Origin: Chitinophagaceae bacterium
GTDB taxonomy: Bacteria; Bacteroidota; Bacteroidia; Chitinophagales; Chitinophagaceae
Direction of reading: 5' to 3'
NCBI GenBank assembly: GCA_027486835.1
Contig: JAIXOJ010000052.1
Coordinates: 1 to 64,000, forward strand
DNA: 64,000 bases
Shown: in pieces, positions 17,871 to 27,100 of the stretch
Position numbering within the stretch: the first letter of the stretch is position 1
How the letters are laid out: the number at the start of each line of letters is the position of its first letter
The notes under the pieces: model-generated
The model's database searches: none
Seen by the model: the letters and a program-made list of their open reading frames with translations, nothing else
Told to the model about the DNA's origin: nothing
Program-made: the position numbers and the translations under genes

Positions 17871-17963
17871 ATTTTTAGTGCTTCTTCCTTTAATGTTAAT
17901 AGTTTATCAACTGCTTTTTCTTTAACCGCCCTGTAAAAACTCTGGGCAAAACGATTGGTCTTT

Positions 17964-19088
17964 ATGAAAAAAATCACGTTGTTTTTATTGTTTGCAGCAG
18001 TTATCGCTTGCAAAAACCAACCTGCCGAGGATGGTAAATCTGCATCGGCTTTCAGTATTTCCGAAACTGTCTTTGGAAAAATTGATTCGACCACCATTAC
18101 TGAATACACCCTTACCAATCCTGCTGGAATGAAAGTGAGTATCTTGAATTATGGCGGTACCGTCACGAAAATTATTACGAAAGACAAAGCTGGCAAAGAT
18201 GGTGATGTGATCCTTGGCTTTGATTCGTTGAGCGGTTACTTGCAAAAGGGCAATCCTTATTTCGGTTGCTTGGTAGGCAGATATGCCAATCGGATTGCAA
18301 AAGGTAACTTTACCCTTGATGGAAAAACCTATCAATTGGCTATCAATAATGGGGCAAATGCTTTGCACGGGGGCTTGAAAGGCTATGACAAAGTGATTTG
18401 GAAAGTGCAAAAATTAACGGGAGATAGCAGTCTGCAATTCACCTATCATAGTCCAGATGGCGAGGAAGGCTATCCGGGCAATGTGGATGCTACAGTAATC
18501 TATTCACTAACAGCTGCCAATGAATTGAAAATTGAATATGCGGCGAAGACCGATAAAGCCACCCCTATTAACCTCACCAACCATTGCTATTTTAATTTGT
18601 CTGCTGGCACTGATACTACCATTGAGCAACATGAATTGCAATTATCTGCCAATGAATATACACCAGTAGATACGGGATTAATACCTACTGGTAAACTTGC
18701 CCCCGTAAAAGGCACACCGATGGATTTCACTTCTGCTAAATTGATTGGTAAGGATTTACCACAAGTATTAGGAGGCTATGACCATAATTGGGTATTGAAC
18801 AAAAAAGGGAATGCGCTTGCCAAGATTGGTACGCTGTATCATGCTGCTTCTGGTAGATATGTGGACGTTTTTACCACCGAACCAGGCATTCAGTTTTATA
18901 GCGGCAATTTCTTAGACGGTACATTAACGAACACAAAGGCTGGGAAAAAATATGTGCAACATGCTGGGCTATGTTTGGAAACCCAACATTTTCCCAACAG
19001 TCCTAATGAACCTAGTTTCCCTAACACCATTTTGAAACCTGATGAAACGTATCATCATGCTACGGTGTATCAATTTGGGGTGAGGTAA
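17964..19088 (+). CDS. galM: Aldose 1-epimerase (mutarotase), lipidated
   Basis: Interconverts alpha and beta anomers of aldoses. The 374-residue protein opens with MKKITLFLLFAAVIACKNQ, a signal peptide with lipobox VIAC, so it is placed at the cell envelope rather than in the cytoplasm. Mutarotase motifs: LNYGGTVTKI, GRYANRIAKG, NALHGGLKGYDKV (substrate His), NLTNHCYFNL (catalytic His), GYDHNWVL and TTEPGIQFYSGNF (catalytic Glu region). ATG at 17964 is used; the frame also opens at a TTG nine bases upstream. It follows araD by 93 bases, fitting a role with arabinose. A perfect palindrome stands about 30 bases after the stop. Confidence 0.9.
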   Translation: MKKITLFLLFAAVIACKNQPAEDGKSASAFSISETVFGKIDSTTITEYTLTNPAGMKVSILNYGGTVTKIITKDKAGKDGDVILGFDSLSGYLQKGNPYFGCLVGRYANRIAKGNFTLDGKTYQLAINNGANALHGGLKGYDKVIWKVQKLTGDSSLQFTYHSPDGEEGYPGNVDATVIYSLTAANELKIEYAAKTDKATPINLTNHCYFNLSAGTDTTIEQHELQLSANEYTPVDTGLIPTGKLAPVKGTPMDFTSAKLIGKDLPQVLGGYDHNWVLNKKGNALAKIGTLYHAASGRYVDVFTTEPGIQFYSGNFLDGTLTNTKAGKKYVQHAGLCLETQHFPNSPNEPSFPNTILKPDETYHHATVYQFGVR

Positions 19089-19118
19089 TAGTATTCTTCC
19101 AGAGATGTAGCTTATTCC

Positions 19119-19151
19119 AGACCTGACAGGTTTCTAAAACCTGTCAGGTCT
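19119..19151. repeat. REP-like palindrome after galM
   Basis: Perfect 15-bp arms AGACCTGACAGGTTT and AAACCTGTCAGGTCT around a three-base loop. It resembles the palindrome at 36657-36691 in size, loop and the AACCT...AGGTTT core. Both stand directly 3' of a plus-strand gene and may also act in termination or mRNA stability. Confidence 0.85.
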
Positions 19152-19368
19152 AAATTCGAAGGATTAAAAATAAATACAACAATTGAGTTGTATGGAAATG
19201 CTCCCCTTTTTCTTCCTTTTCTTTAAGAAGTCTTTCTACCATTTCTTCCACTTTCGGTTTCGGTACTTCTTGATCTTCCAAAGCCATAGTGGTATAAACG
19301 GTATTTACCAACATATTCTTCAAAAAAGCCTTGTCTCTAAATTGGGGATATTTCTCGTAAAACTTCAT
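19150..19368 (-). CDS. Small hypothetical protein between galM and araA
   Basis: A 72-residue frame on the opposite strand inside the arabinose cluster. The first 55 residues look like a helical protein (MKFYEKYPQFRDKAF, ALEDQEVPKPKVEEMVERLL, KEKEEKGEHF). The last 15 are hydrophobic and end at the arm of the palindrome at 19119-19151, so the natural C-terminus may have been altered there. No recognisable family. If real it is transcribed against the ara genes. Confidence 0.4.
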   Translation of the reverse strand: MKFYEKYPQFRDKAFLKNMLVNTVYTTMALEDQEVPKPKVEEMVERLLKEKEEKGEHFHTTQLLYLFLILRI

Positions 19369-19450
19369 GACTACAAAATAAGGTCTTTTTTATTCAACAA
19401 ATAGTAAGACAATAACTGTGTACTTTTTTAAATTTTAAATAGCTTTCAAA

Positions 19451-20944
19451 ATGATTAATCTTAAAGAATTAGAAGTTTGGTTTGTTACGGGTAGCCAACA
19501 TTTATATGGCGAAGAAACCCTGCTTAAAGTGGCGGCTCATTCTCAAGAAATTGCCGCTTCTTTGAATGACTCTGCACAAATTCCCGTGCGTGTGGTGTTT
19601 AAACCTACCGTGAAATCGAGTGATGAAATTTATGCAGTGTGTCAGGCGGCTAATGTTGCGCCTGCTTGTATTGGGGTGATTGCTTGGATGCACACTTTTT
19701 CGCCTGCTAAAATGTGGATTGGTGGTTTGAAAATCTTACAAAAGCCTTTGTTGCACTTTCACACACAGTTTAATCGCGATATTCCTTGGAGTAGCATTGA
19801 TATGGACTTTATGAATCTGAACCAAAGTGCACATGGTGACAGAGAATTTGGGTTTATGATGAGCCGTATGCGCATCAACCGCAAAGTGGTAGTGGGGCAT
19901 TGGCAAGATGCAGAATCTTTGGAAAAAATCAATGATTGGAGTCGTGCTGCTGCGGGTTGGCACGATTGGCAAGGTGCCAAATTTGTACGCTTTGGCGACA
20001 ACATGCGCTATGTAGCTGTAACCGACGGAGACAAAGTGGAAGCTGAAATGAAGTTTGGCTATTCTGTAAATACCCACGGCATTGGCGATTTGGTGAAAGT
20101 AATTGACAGTATTAGCGATGCTGCCGTAGATGCATTAGTGGCAGAACATGCTGATACCTATAGCCTTGTTCCTTCTTTATTAAAGGGTGGCGAACAACAT
20201 GAATCGCTTCGTGATGCGGCTCGGATTGAATTGGGCTTAGAGAGCTTTTTGGTAGCGGGCAACTACAAAGGTTTTACAGACACATTTGAAGATTTGCATG
20301 GCATGAAACAATTGCCTGGAATCGCTGCACAAAGACTGATGGCTAAAGGCTATGGATTTGCTGGCGAAGGCGATTGGAAGACCGCCGCATTGGTTCGGGC
20401 AATGAAAGTAATGGGCAGCGGATTGAAGGGTGGAAATTCCTTTATGGAAGATTATACCTACCATTTTAATCCTGATAATCGTTTGGTGTTGGGTGCGCAC
20501 ATGCTCGAAATTTGTCCTTCTATTGCCGATGGCAAACCAAGTTGTGAGATTCATCCATTGGGTATTGGAGGCAAGGCAGACCCTGTGCGTTTGGTGTTTA
20601 ATTCCGCATCGGGTCCTGCAATCAATGCCTCGATTGTGGACATGGGCAATCGTTTTAGATTGTTGGTGAATGAAGTGTTGGCCGTTGCACCTATCGATGC
20701 TTTGCCCAATCTTCCTGTTGCTAGAGTGCTTTGGAAACCTTATCCTAACATGCACATTGGTTGTGCGGCTTGGATTTTAGCTGGTGGTGCACACCACACT
20801 TGCTATAGCCAAAACCTTACTGCCGAACACCTCCAAGATTTTGCTGAAATGAGTGGAATTGAGTTTGTGTTGATAAATAAAGATACCACCCTTCATCAAT
20901 TGAAAAATGAATTGAGATGGAATGAAGCGGCTTATAAAGGATAA
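19451..20944 (+). CDS. araA: L-arabinose isomerase
   Basis: Converts L-arabinose to L-ribulose, using a divalent metal, in the cytoplasm. The 497-residue product matches AraA along its length: [18 protein letters not shown] at the N-terminus, [47 protein letters not shown], the metal ligands in [13 protein letters not shown] and [10 protein letters not shown], and the C-terminal [18 protein letters not shown]. It is separated from galM by 362 bases with an opposing small frame, so it probably has its own promoter; GTGTACTTTTTT about 30 bases before the ATG may be part of a control site. Confidence 0.96.
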   Translation: MINLKELEVWFVTGSQHLYGEETLLKVAAHSQEIAASLNDSAQIPVRVVFKPTVKSSDEIYAVCQAANVAPACIGVIAWMHTFSPAKMWIGGLKILQKPLLHFHTQFNRDIPWSSIDMDFMNLNQSAHGDREFGFMMSRMRINRKVVVGHWQDAESLEKINDWSRAAAGWHDWQGAKFVRFGDNMRYVAVTDGDKVEAEMKFGYSVNTHGIGDLVKVIDSISDAAVDALVAEHADTYSLVPSLLKGGEQHESLRDAARIELGLESFLVAGNYKGFTDTFEDLHGMKQLPGIAAQRLMAKGYGFAGEGDWKTAALVRAMKVMGSGLKGGNSFMEDYTYHFNPDNRLVLGAHMLEICPSIADGKPSCEIHPLGIGGKADPVRLVFNSASGPAINASIVDMGNRFRLLVNEVLAVAPIDALPNLPVARVLWKPYPNMHIGCAAWILAGGAHHTCYSQNLTAEHLQDFAEMSGIEFVLINKDTTLHQLKNELRWNEAAYKG

Positions 20945-21232
20945 GAAATAGTGGTGCTTGATGCGTTGGTTGGGGTGGGCTTAAGATTTATTTTTTGCGC
21001 TAAATTGTAGTTTGGTTTCATCGGAGTAAATACAAGGTACTACTATCAACCTTCAAGGTTCGCTGCGAAACCCGGTGGGAAGAAGTGTAATGGATAATTT
21101 TTCCATTTGCCAACTTTGTTAAATTTCAAATATAAGTAGGGCAAAAAACGCTACTTAATCCTCCACCATACGCTTCAAACTGAGGTCACAATTACCCACT
21201 TAATGAGAATAATAATTTATAAGATAAATGCT

Positions 21233-21272
21233 AAAAAAAGGGTTGACAATTCGGTTGTCAACCCTTTTTTTT
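21233..21272. terminator. Bidirectional intrinsic terminator between araA and the 21309 gene
   Basis: Arms AAAAAAAGGGTTGACAA and TTGTCAACCCTTTTTTT around a five-base loop, flanked by A and T runs. It lies between converging genes, 36 bases from the stop of the minus-strand gene. The other 280 bases after araA show no gene. Confidence 0.9.
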
Positions 21273-21308
21273 AAAAATTCAATTCGTAATTATTGCTTCA
21301 ACGTTAGC

Positions 21309-21800
21309 CTATTTTTCAAGCGAAACATAGAAAGCACTTGTTAATAATGAAATAGGAAGCCCCACAAGCAACATGTGCCAACCTATTGAAATCATAGCCA
21401 CTACATCAAAACCGGATGCAGGGATTTTTGTAAGTGGAATGACCACCAGATTCATAAATCCCCAAATAACCAATCCATAACACAGCCCTACCATCCATTT
21501 ATTCATCCGAAGAAAAGACCATTTTGGATAGCCTTGAATAAACAAATAACTAGCCACCCAAGCAATGAGAAAATGAAAGAAAAGCCCGAGTATGGCTACT
21601 GGCACCCCACCCCCATAGGCTTCATTACCCAACAAGGCACTTGCTACAAACTGATAAATCTGAATGGGATTGTACTTAAAGAAAACACCATACACAATAA
21701 TGGCAGCTAATCCGTCTAAAACACCCGCTATCAGCGTAGTCCAAAAAATAGTAGCGGTTTTTGAGTGGAGGTTGATGAAACCCAATATTTTATTATTCAT
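21309..21800 (-). CDS. Four-span inner-membrane protein, possibly YagU/DUF1440-like
   Basis: A 163-residue hydrophobic protein with four likely membrane segments at about residues 15-38, 65-90, 103-124 and 133-157 (for example TLIAGVLDGLAAIIVYGVFF and FHFLIAWVASYLFIQ). The general layout, with a glycine-rich second loop and WGFMNLVVIPL, recalls the YagU/DUF1440 membrane proteins, but I cannot confirm this. It follows the flavodoxin-like gene by 15 bases on the same strand, so they are likely cotranscribed. Function unknown. Confidence 0.65.
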   Translation of the reverse strand: MNNKILGFINLHSKTATIFWTTLIAGVLDGLAAIIVYGVFFKYNPIQIYQFVASALLGNEAYGGGVPVAILGLFFHFLIAWVASYLFIQGYPKWSFLRMNKWMVGLCYGLVIWGFMNLVVIPLTKIPASGFDVVAMISIGWHMLLVGLPISLLTSAFYVSLEK

Positions 21801-21815
21801 TTTATACTAATTTAA

Positions 21816-22364
21816 TTATTTAAATATTTTGGTTATTTGTGCAATACGTTGTCCAAATAGTTCAGCAGTTTCTAAGCCCTTAGGCGGGTTAATTTCTTTT
21901 ATAGAATTATCCGAAAGGGTCATTAAACCCAAATAACTTGCAAGTCCATTGGGTGCAACTAACTGTTGGTCGTTTTCAAACTTGGGTAGAATACCCGTTG
22001 AAATCCAAATCATACTGTGTTGGGCAGCAAAAAGTGAAAGTTGTTGCAGGGTATTTAGTTTGTCACCATTGAGGGTGGAAGAATTGGTAAAGCCAGCAGC
22101 CAATTTGTCTTTCCATTTTTGGGTATACCAAAACTTTCCCGTTGCTTCCATAAATTGTTTAAACCCCGCAGAAACACTACCCATATAGGTAGGACAACCA
22201 AAAACCAAGGTGTCTGCTTCGTGCAATAACTCAATGTTTTCCACTGCCTCAAGCGTTGATAAAAGGGATACCTGTTCCAATACTGTTGAAGCGCCCTTTT
22301 GGATATGCTCGGCTACTATTTTAGTGTGCCCATATCCACTGTGATAAATAATTACCATTTTCAT
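21816..22364 (-). CDS. Flavodoxin-family NAD(P)H-dependent oxidoreductase (WrbA-like)
   Basis: A 182-residue FMN-binding flavodoxin-fold protein. The N-terminal phosphate loop KMVIIYHSGYGHTKIVAEHI binds FMN; ADTLVFGCPTYMGSVSAGFKQFMEAT matches the second FMN loop of WrbA/FMN-reductase proteins; FTNSSTLNGDKLNTLQQL is the usual central segment. Likely reduces quinones or another electron acceptor in the cytoplasm. It lies between a Crp-type regulator gene 77 bases upstream and a membrane protein downstream, all on the minus strand, a common regulator plus target layout. Confidence 0.82.
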   Translation of the reverse strand: MKMVIIYHSGYGHTKIVAEHIQKGASTVLEQVSLLSTLEAVENIELLHEADTLVFGCPTYMGSVSAGFKQFMEATGKFWYTQKWKDKLAAGFTNSSTLNGDKLNTLQQLSLFAAQHSMIWISTGILPKFENDQQLVAPNGLASYLGLMTLSDNSIKEINPPKGLETAELFGQRIAQITKIFK

Positions 22365-22441
22365 AATCCTATTTCTTTTTTTAAATGATGGTGCAAAAGA
22401 AATAGGTATGAAAAAGATAAAAATTAAAGTAGTTTAATAAA

Positions 22442-23023
22442 TCACTTTCTAGCCATTTTTTTGCGCAGCATACTTAAAAAGACAGGTGTGATGCCCAAGT
22501 AGGAGGCAACTTGTTTTTGGGTTAGTCTTTGTTCTAAGTGGGGATGTTTGGTAAGAAAGTTAAGATACCGCTCTTCGGCACTAAATGATAGGTTTTGGTG
22601 AATGCGTTGTTGCTGTGCTATAAATGCGTTTTGAAGCATTATCCTGAAAAAGCGTTCAAATTTTGGAACACGATTATATAGTTTATCCAGATTGTCTTTA
22701 CTTATTTGTAGCACTTCTGTCTCTTCCAATGCATCAATAAAATAAGTAGCGGGGCTTTGGGTTAAAAAACTATACAAATCGCCCACCCACCAATCTTCCA
22801 CTCCAAACATTAGTATATGTTCAAAGCCATTATCATCTATAGTGTAGGTTCTCAAACAACCCTTGATAATGAAATTTTCGGTCTTGCAAATATTTCCTTG
22901 CCTTAATAAAAATTCTTTTCGCTTTAATGTTTTGGTGTGCAACAAGGAAACAAAGAAGTCTTTTTCAGCATTATCTAATTGAATATGTCGGCTAACATGT
23001 TGTAAAATTAATTTAGTATCCAT
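22442..23023 (-). CDS. Crp/Fnr-family transcription regulator
   Basis: A 193-residue regulator. The N-terminal two thirds is a cyclic-nucleotide-binding fold (KRKEFLLRQGNICKTENFIIKGCLRTY, DDNGFEHILMFGVEDWWVGD) of the degenerate type common in Bacteroidota, without an obvious cAMP-binding Arg-Ser pair. The C-terminus has a helix-turn-helix, RLTQKQVASYLGITPVFLSML, with the short wing region of this subgroup. An in-frame ATG 15 bases upstream is an alternative start. It probably controls the oxidoreductase and membrane-protein genes just downstream. The signal is unknown. Confidence 0.85.
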   Translation of the reverse strand: MDTKLILQHVSRHIQLDNAEKDFFVSLLHTKTLKRKEFLLRQGNICKTENFIIKGCLRTYTIDDNGFEHILMFGVEDWWVGDLYSFLTQSPATYFIDALEETEVLQISKDNLDKLYNRVPKFERFFRIMLQNAFIAQQQRIHQNLSFSAEERYLNFLTKHPHLEQRLTQKQVASYLGITPVFLSMLRKKMARK

Positions 23024-23325
23024 CGTAAATGTGGTCATTTGGTAATGAACTAGTATTTATGCAGTAAACGGGAAAAGACTGCACCTGAAAACAATAGGTA
23101 GGTATAAGGGGAAGTTTGAAAATAACAAATAACCAATAAGTTAAACCATCATCTAGGAATCTGCCTCTCTGCTGCAGATTGAATAAAAGTGCTTATAGGC
23201 AAACAAGTTTTTCTTTCAGACCATTAATAGGGTGTTGTAGGTTGCAATTATATTGATTTACACAAATCTCGCCCAGTTTTGGTCTATTCATGCACCCTTC
23301 TTACAAACTGAACCATATTTATATC

Positions 23326-23690
23326 AGCATCATTTAGCAATCCAAGCGCCAGTTTGTCATAAATCATCGCACAGAAGGCGAAGAAAACTGTCCAAATGAC
23401 CATCTATCTACTTCCAGCGACCCTCTAACCACTTCGAACGACCTTCTAACTACTTCAAAAGACCTTCTTTAGACTTCAAAAGACTTAATATCCACTTCAA
23501 ACAATCTTCTATTCACTACAAATCATCTTATTTAGACTCCAATGAACTAACTACCTACTTCATTTTTTTTAAACCAACATCAATTCACCTTCTACCTACT
23601 TTTTACTTTCAACTGCCCTCTTCAAAAAAAATATAAGGATTATTTATTGGCATTCCTATTTCTTGCATTTGGTGTATAAAAGTTATTTTT
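23326..23690. repeat. Dispersed repeat element, copy A, with degenerate 21-bp array
   Basis: The stretch from AGCATCATTTAG to the AAGGATTATTTATTGGCA region matches the element at 35504-35850 on both flanks and in order. Inside, CTTC-type cores occur at 23411, 23432, 23453, 23474, 23495 and 23516, exactly 21 bp apart, although the sequence between them has drifted. The rest of the 1.1 kb spacer from 23039 to 24173 holds no gene I can support. Confidence 0.8.
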
Positions 23691-24173
23691 CGCTAAGAAG
23701 TTTCGCTTCAACCATTATAGGGTTTGAAACAAGATAAAAGTTTGCTAAGGAGGTGAAAACCATTTACATACCCTATAATACTCATTCAAATTGATCTATA
23801 AAAATGAATTCAGTTACTAGATAACCAGTTTATTGCTATAGAAAAATGCTTGGCTTTTTTAAAACATAGCTTGCTGCTTTTGACTGCTTTAAAACCCAAG
23901 CTCCAAAACCAAATAGGACTAAATCTGTGAATAATGTAAGAATGATTGTAAACTTTATAATCAATCCCGACAATAATGCCTCATCTTTACTAACAATTAG
24001 GGCTTTCTTAAATTGATACTTGTATCCATTTCAAAAGACTAGTCGAATCGTATAAATGTATTCACCATATCAATTACCAAAGCTGCTTGTATTTTTAATT
24101 TGAACGCTAAAAGTTCATTGCAAGCCAGCATTAAATCATAGCATAAAAGCACACTAAATAGTTACCAGATAGT

Positions 24174-27100
24174 TTGACAATAGAAAAGAAAAATCTCCCA
24201 AAATCAATTCACCAATACCGATGGCTTCGCATTGTTAGCCTCACACTAGGGCTTTTACTCTTATTGATGCTGGCAGGTGTTGTTTTTTTACACACTCCAT
24301 TTGCTAAAAACTATGTGCGCAAAAAAGCGGTTAGCTATTTAAATCAAAAATTGGGAACTACAGTAAGTGTTGGTCAACTAGATTATAACCTGCTTGGTTG
24401 GATAAAACTAAATTCTATATTGTTGATTGACCAACAAAAAGATACTTTATTGAATGGAGAATCCATATACGTAAGCTTTCATTTATTGGGGCTAATCAGG
24501 GGCAAGATTGATTTGAATGAAATCGCAATTCAACAACTACAGGTTCATTTAAGACGAAAATCAACCGATACCAGTTTTAATTATCAATACATCATAGACG
24601 CTTTTGCCAGTAAATCATCCAAAAAAACAGCAAAACCAATTCAATTATCTGTTGACAAAATAGCTTTACAATCAATCGAACTGTCTTTTGATGATGTCAA
24701 GCAGCAACGCTTTTTTCAATCGAAATTGTCCAACTTAGTTAGCAGTATTAAGCAAGTGGATATTGATAAAATGCAGTTTGCTATCAATGATTTTGTATTG
24801 CAAAATGCCAGTTTCGTGATGGTTGACAAAGGCAAAAAAGGGGAAAAACAAGCTATTGCTCCTACCCCGTCCAAGCCCTCTCCTTTCCTATTGTCTGCCC
24901 ATCATATCCTGATAGAAAAACTCGCGGTTAATTATCAAAATATTGATGGCAAGCTGAACTATAACAACTTGATAGACACCCTTCAAACGGAAGATGCCAC
25001 CGTAAATGTGTTATCAGAATCATTCGCTGCGCAATCTATTTTGCTCAATAATTCTCGTTTCAATTTATCTACCAACGACCCAAAAGTGGTGTTGAAAGAC
25101 ACCGTAAAGCAAGTGTTTTCCTTTGTGGTAAAACAAGGTTGGAATGTGAAGGCGGGCAAAATAAGTCTGCACAATAATTCAGTAGCCATTGATAACAATG
25201 CCTTTGATACTGCAAAAGAGGGCATCGATTATAATCACCTTAAACTGGCCAACATTTACCTGCAAGCCAATACCCTTCATTATCACGCTGATTCTATTGC
25301 TGGCAATATTGAAAGCGGTAGTGTGTTGGGTAATAATTTCTTGGTAAAGGATATAAAGGGCATCTGTTTGTTGGATGAAAAACATGCTATTGCCAAGGGT
25401 TTTAGAATTGTTACCCAACAATCATTGATTGCTGCCAATGCGGAAGTGGTATTTAATCAGCCCACGCATTCTTTGACTCAAGGTTTGGGCAATATTTCTG
25501 AAGCCACCAAAATAACGCTTGCAATTGATTCTTCTAATTTAGGGTATGGAGAATTTTTATTCTTTTTCCCTTCTTACAAAAGAACATCGCCATTGGCTTT
25601 AACCCCCAACCAGAAAATAATGCTACTGGGAAAAGCTGCTGGCACTTTAAAAGAAATGAACCTAACCAAACTGTTGATGAAAACGGACAATCAACAATTT
25701 CAATTGGATGTAAAGGGAAAATTGCAGCATTTACTTTCCCCTAAATCACTACAATACAATCTTGCCATCAGCAAATTATTTGTAGATAAAGCAATTCTCG
25801 CCGAGGGGATTAAACAACAATTATTGGCAAAGAAAATCAATTTGCCCACCAATCTATTATTAGTAGGAACACTTAAAGGAGGCATTTCCGCCACTCACGC
25901 CATAGTAAAAATGAGTTCTCCTTATGGGTTAGCTAACATTGATGCGAACGTTAGCAATTTGAGTACACCAAAAAACATTTCTTATACAGTTGCCGTCCTT
26001 GCCAATCGATTTCAAACGGGCAAATGGTTTTTTCAAGATACTCTATTAGGGCTTCTTACGGGCAAAATCAACCTTAAAGGCAAGGGATTTAATTATGCAA
26101 AAGACAATATTCAAGCAACAACTGCCATCAAAAGCTGGATGATTAAAGGGTATAACTATACCAATCTGAACCTGAAAGCAGCCATCAACAAAGGTGCTTT
26201 TACCACAAAAGGGAATATCAGGGATACGAATATGGTAGCAGCAATTGATATGATTGGTACCATCGATGGTAAATATCCCACCCTAAAAGGCTCCATTCAT
26301 ATTCACCAGATTGACCTTGCTAAATTGCATTTTACCAAGGATAGCATTCAATTAAAAAGCATTGTAAAAATAAATGCCTCCAGCCTTGACCCTCAAACCC
26401 TTAATGTATTGGTGCGGTTGGATAGCAACAACATTATCTACAATGGCAAACATTGGAAAGGTGATAGCATTTTGCTTACTGCTAATGCAGCTAATGGCAG
26501 TACCCAATTCTTTGTAAATGCTCCGTTTGCTCAAGCAAGTTTAATTGGAAAATATAATTATCAGCATTTACCTACCGCTATAAATGCTTTCGTGAAACAG
26601 CATATTGTTCAATCAAAAAAAGAAACTACCAAAGCAATCAAACAACAGGCAGTGTTGACCGCTACCCTTTTCACAGATGCTTCGTTGAGGGCTTTATTTC
26701 CATTGTTAGAAATTGTAAAACCTGCTACTGTATTTATTTCATTTAACAATGGAAATAAGGACAGCACTTTAGAAGTAATTGCTTCTATTCCTTCTATTAT
26801 TTATAATGACAATGAAGTTAACAACCTTAGCCTAAATGCAATTGGTGTAGATAGTTCCATGCATATTGCTTTAGCTACGCAATACATCATTATTGGTACA
26901 AAAAAATATTTCCATGCTGAGATAAATGCAACATTGGCTGATAGTACCTTACTTGTTGCGGCTGCTACGGATGATGCCAAGGGCAAACCATTTTATGCTT
27001 TAGGTGGCGTGGTTACATTATTAAAAGATGCTACTAAAATTCATTTGTCGGATAGTTTGATGCTCAATTATGGCACTTGGGTGGCTGCTAAAAACAACTT

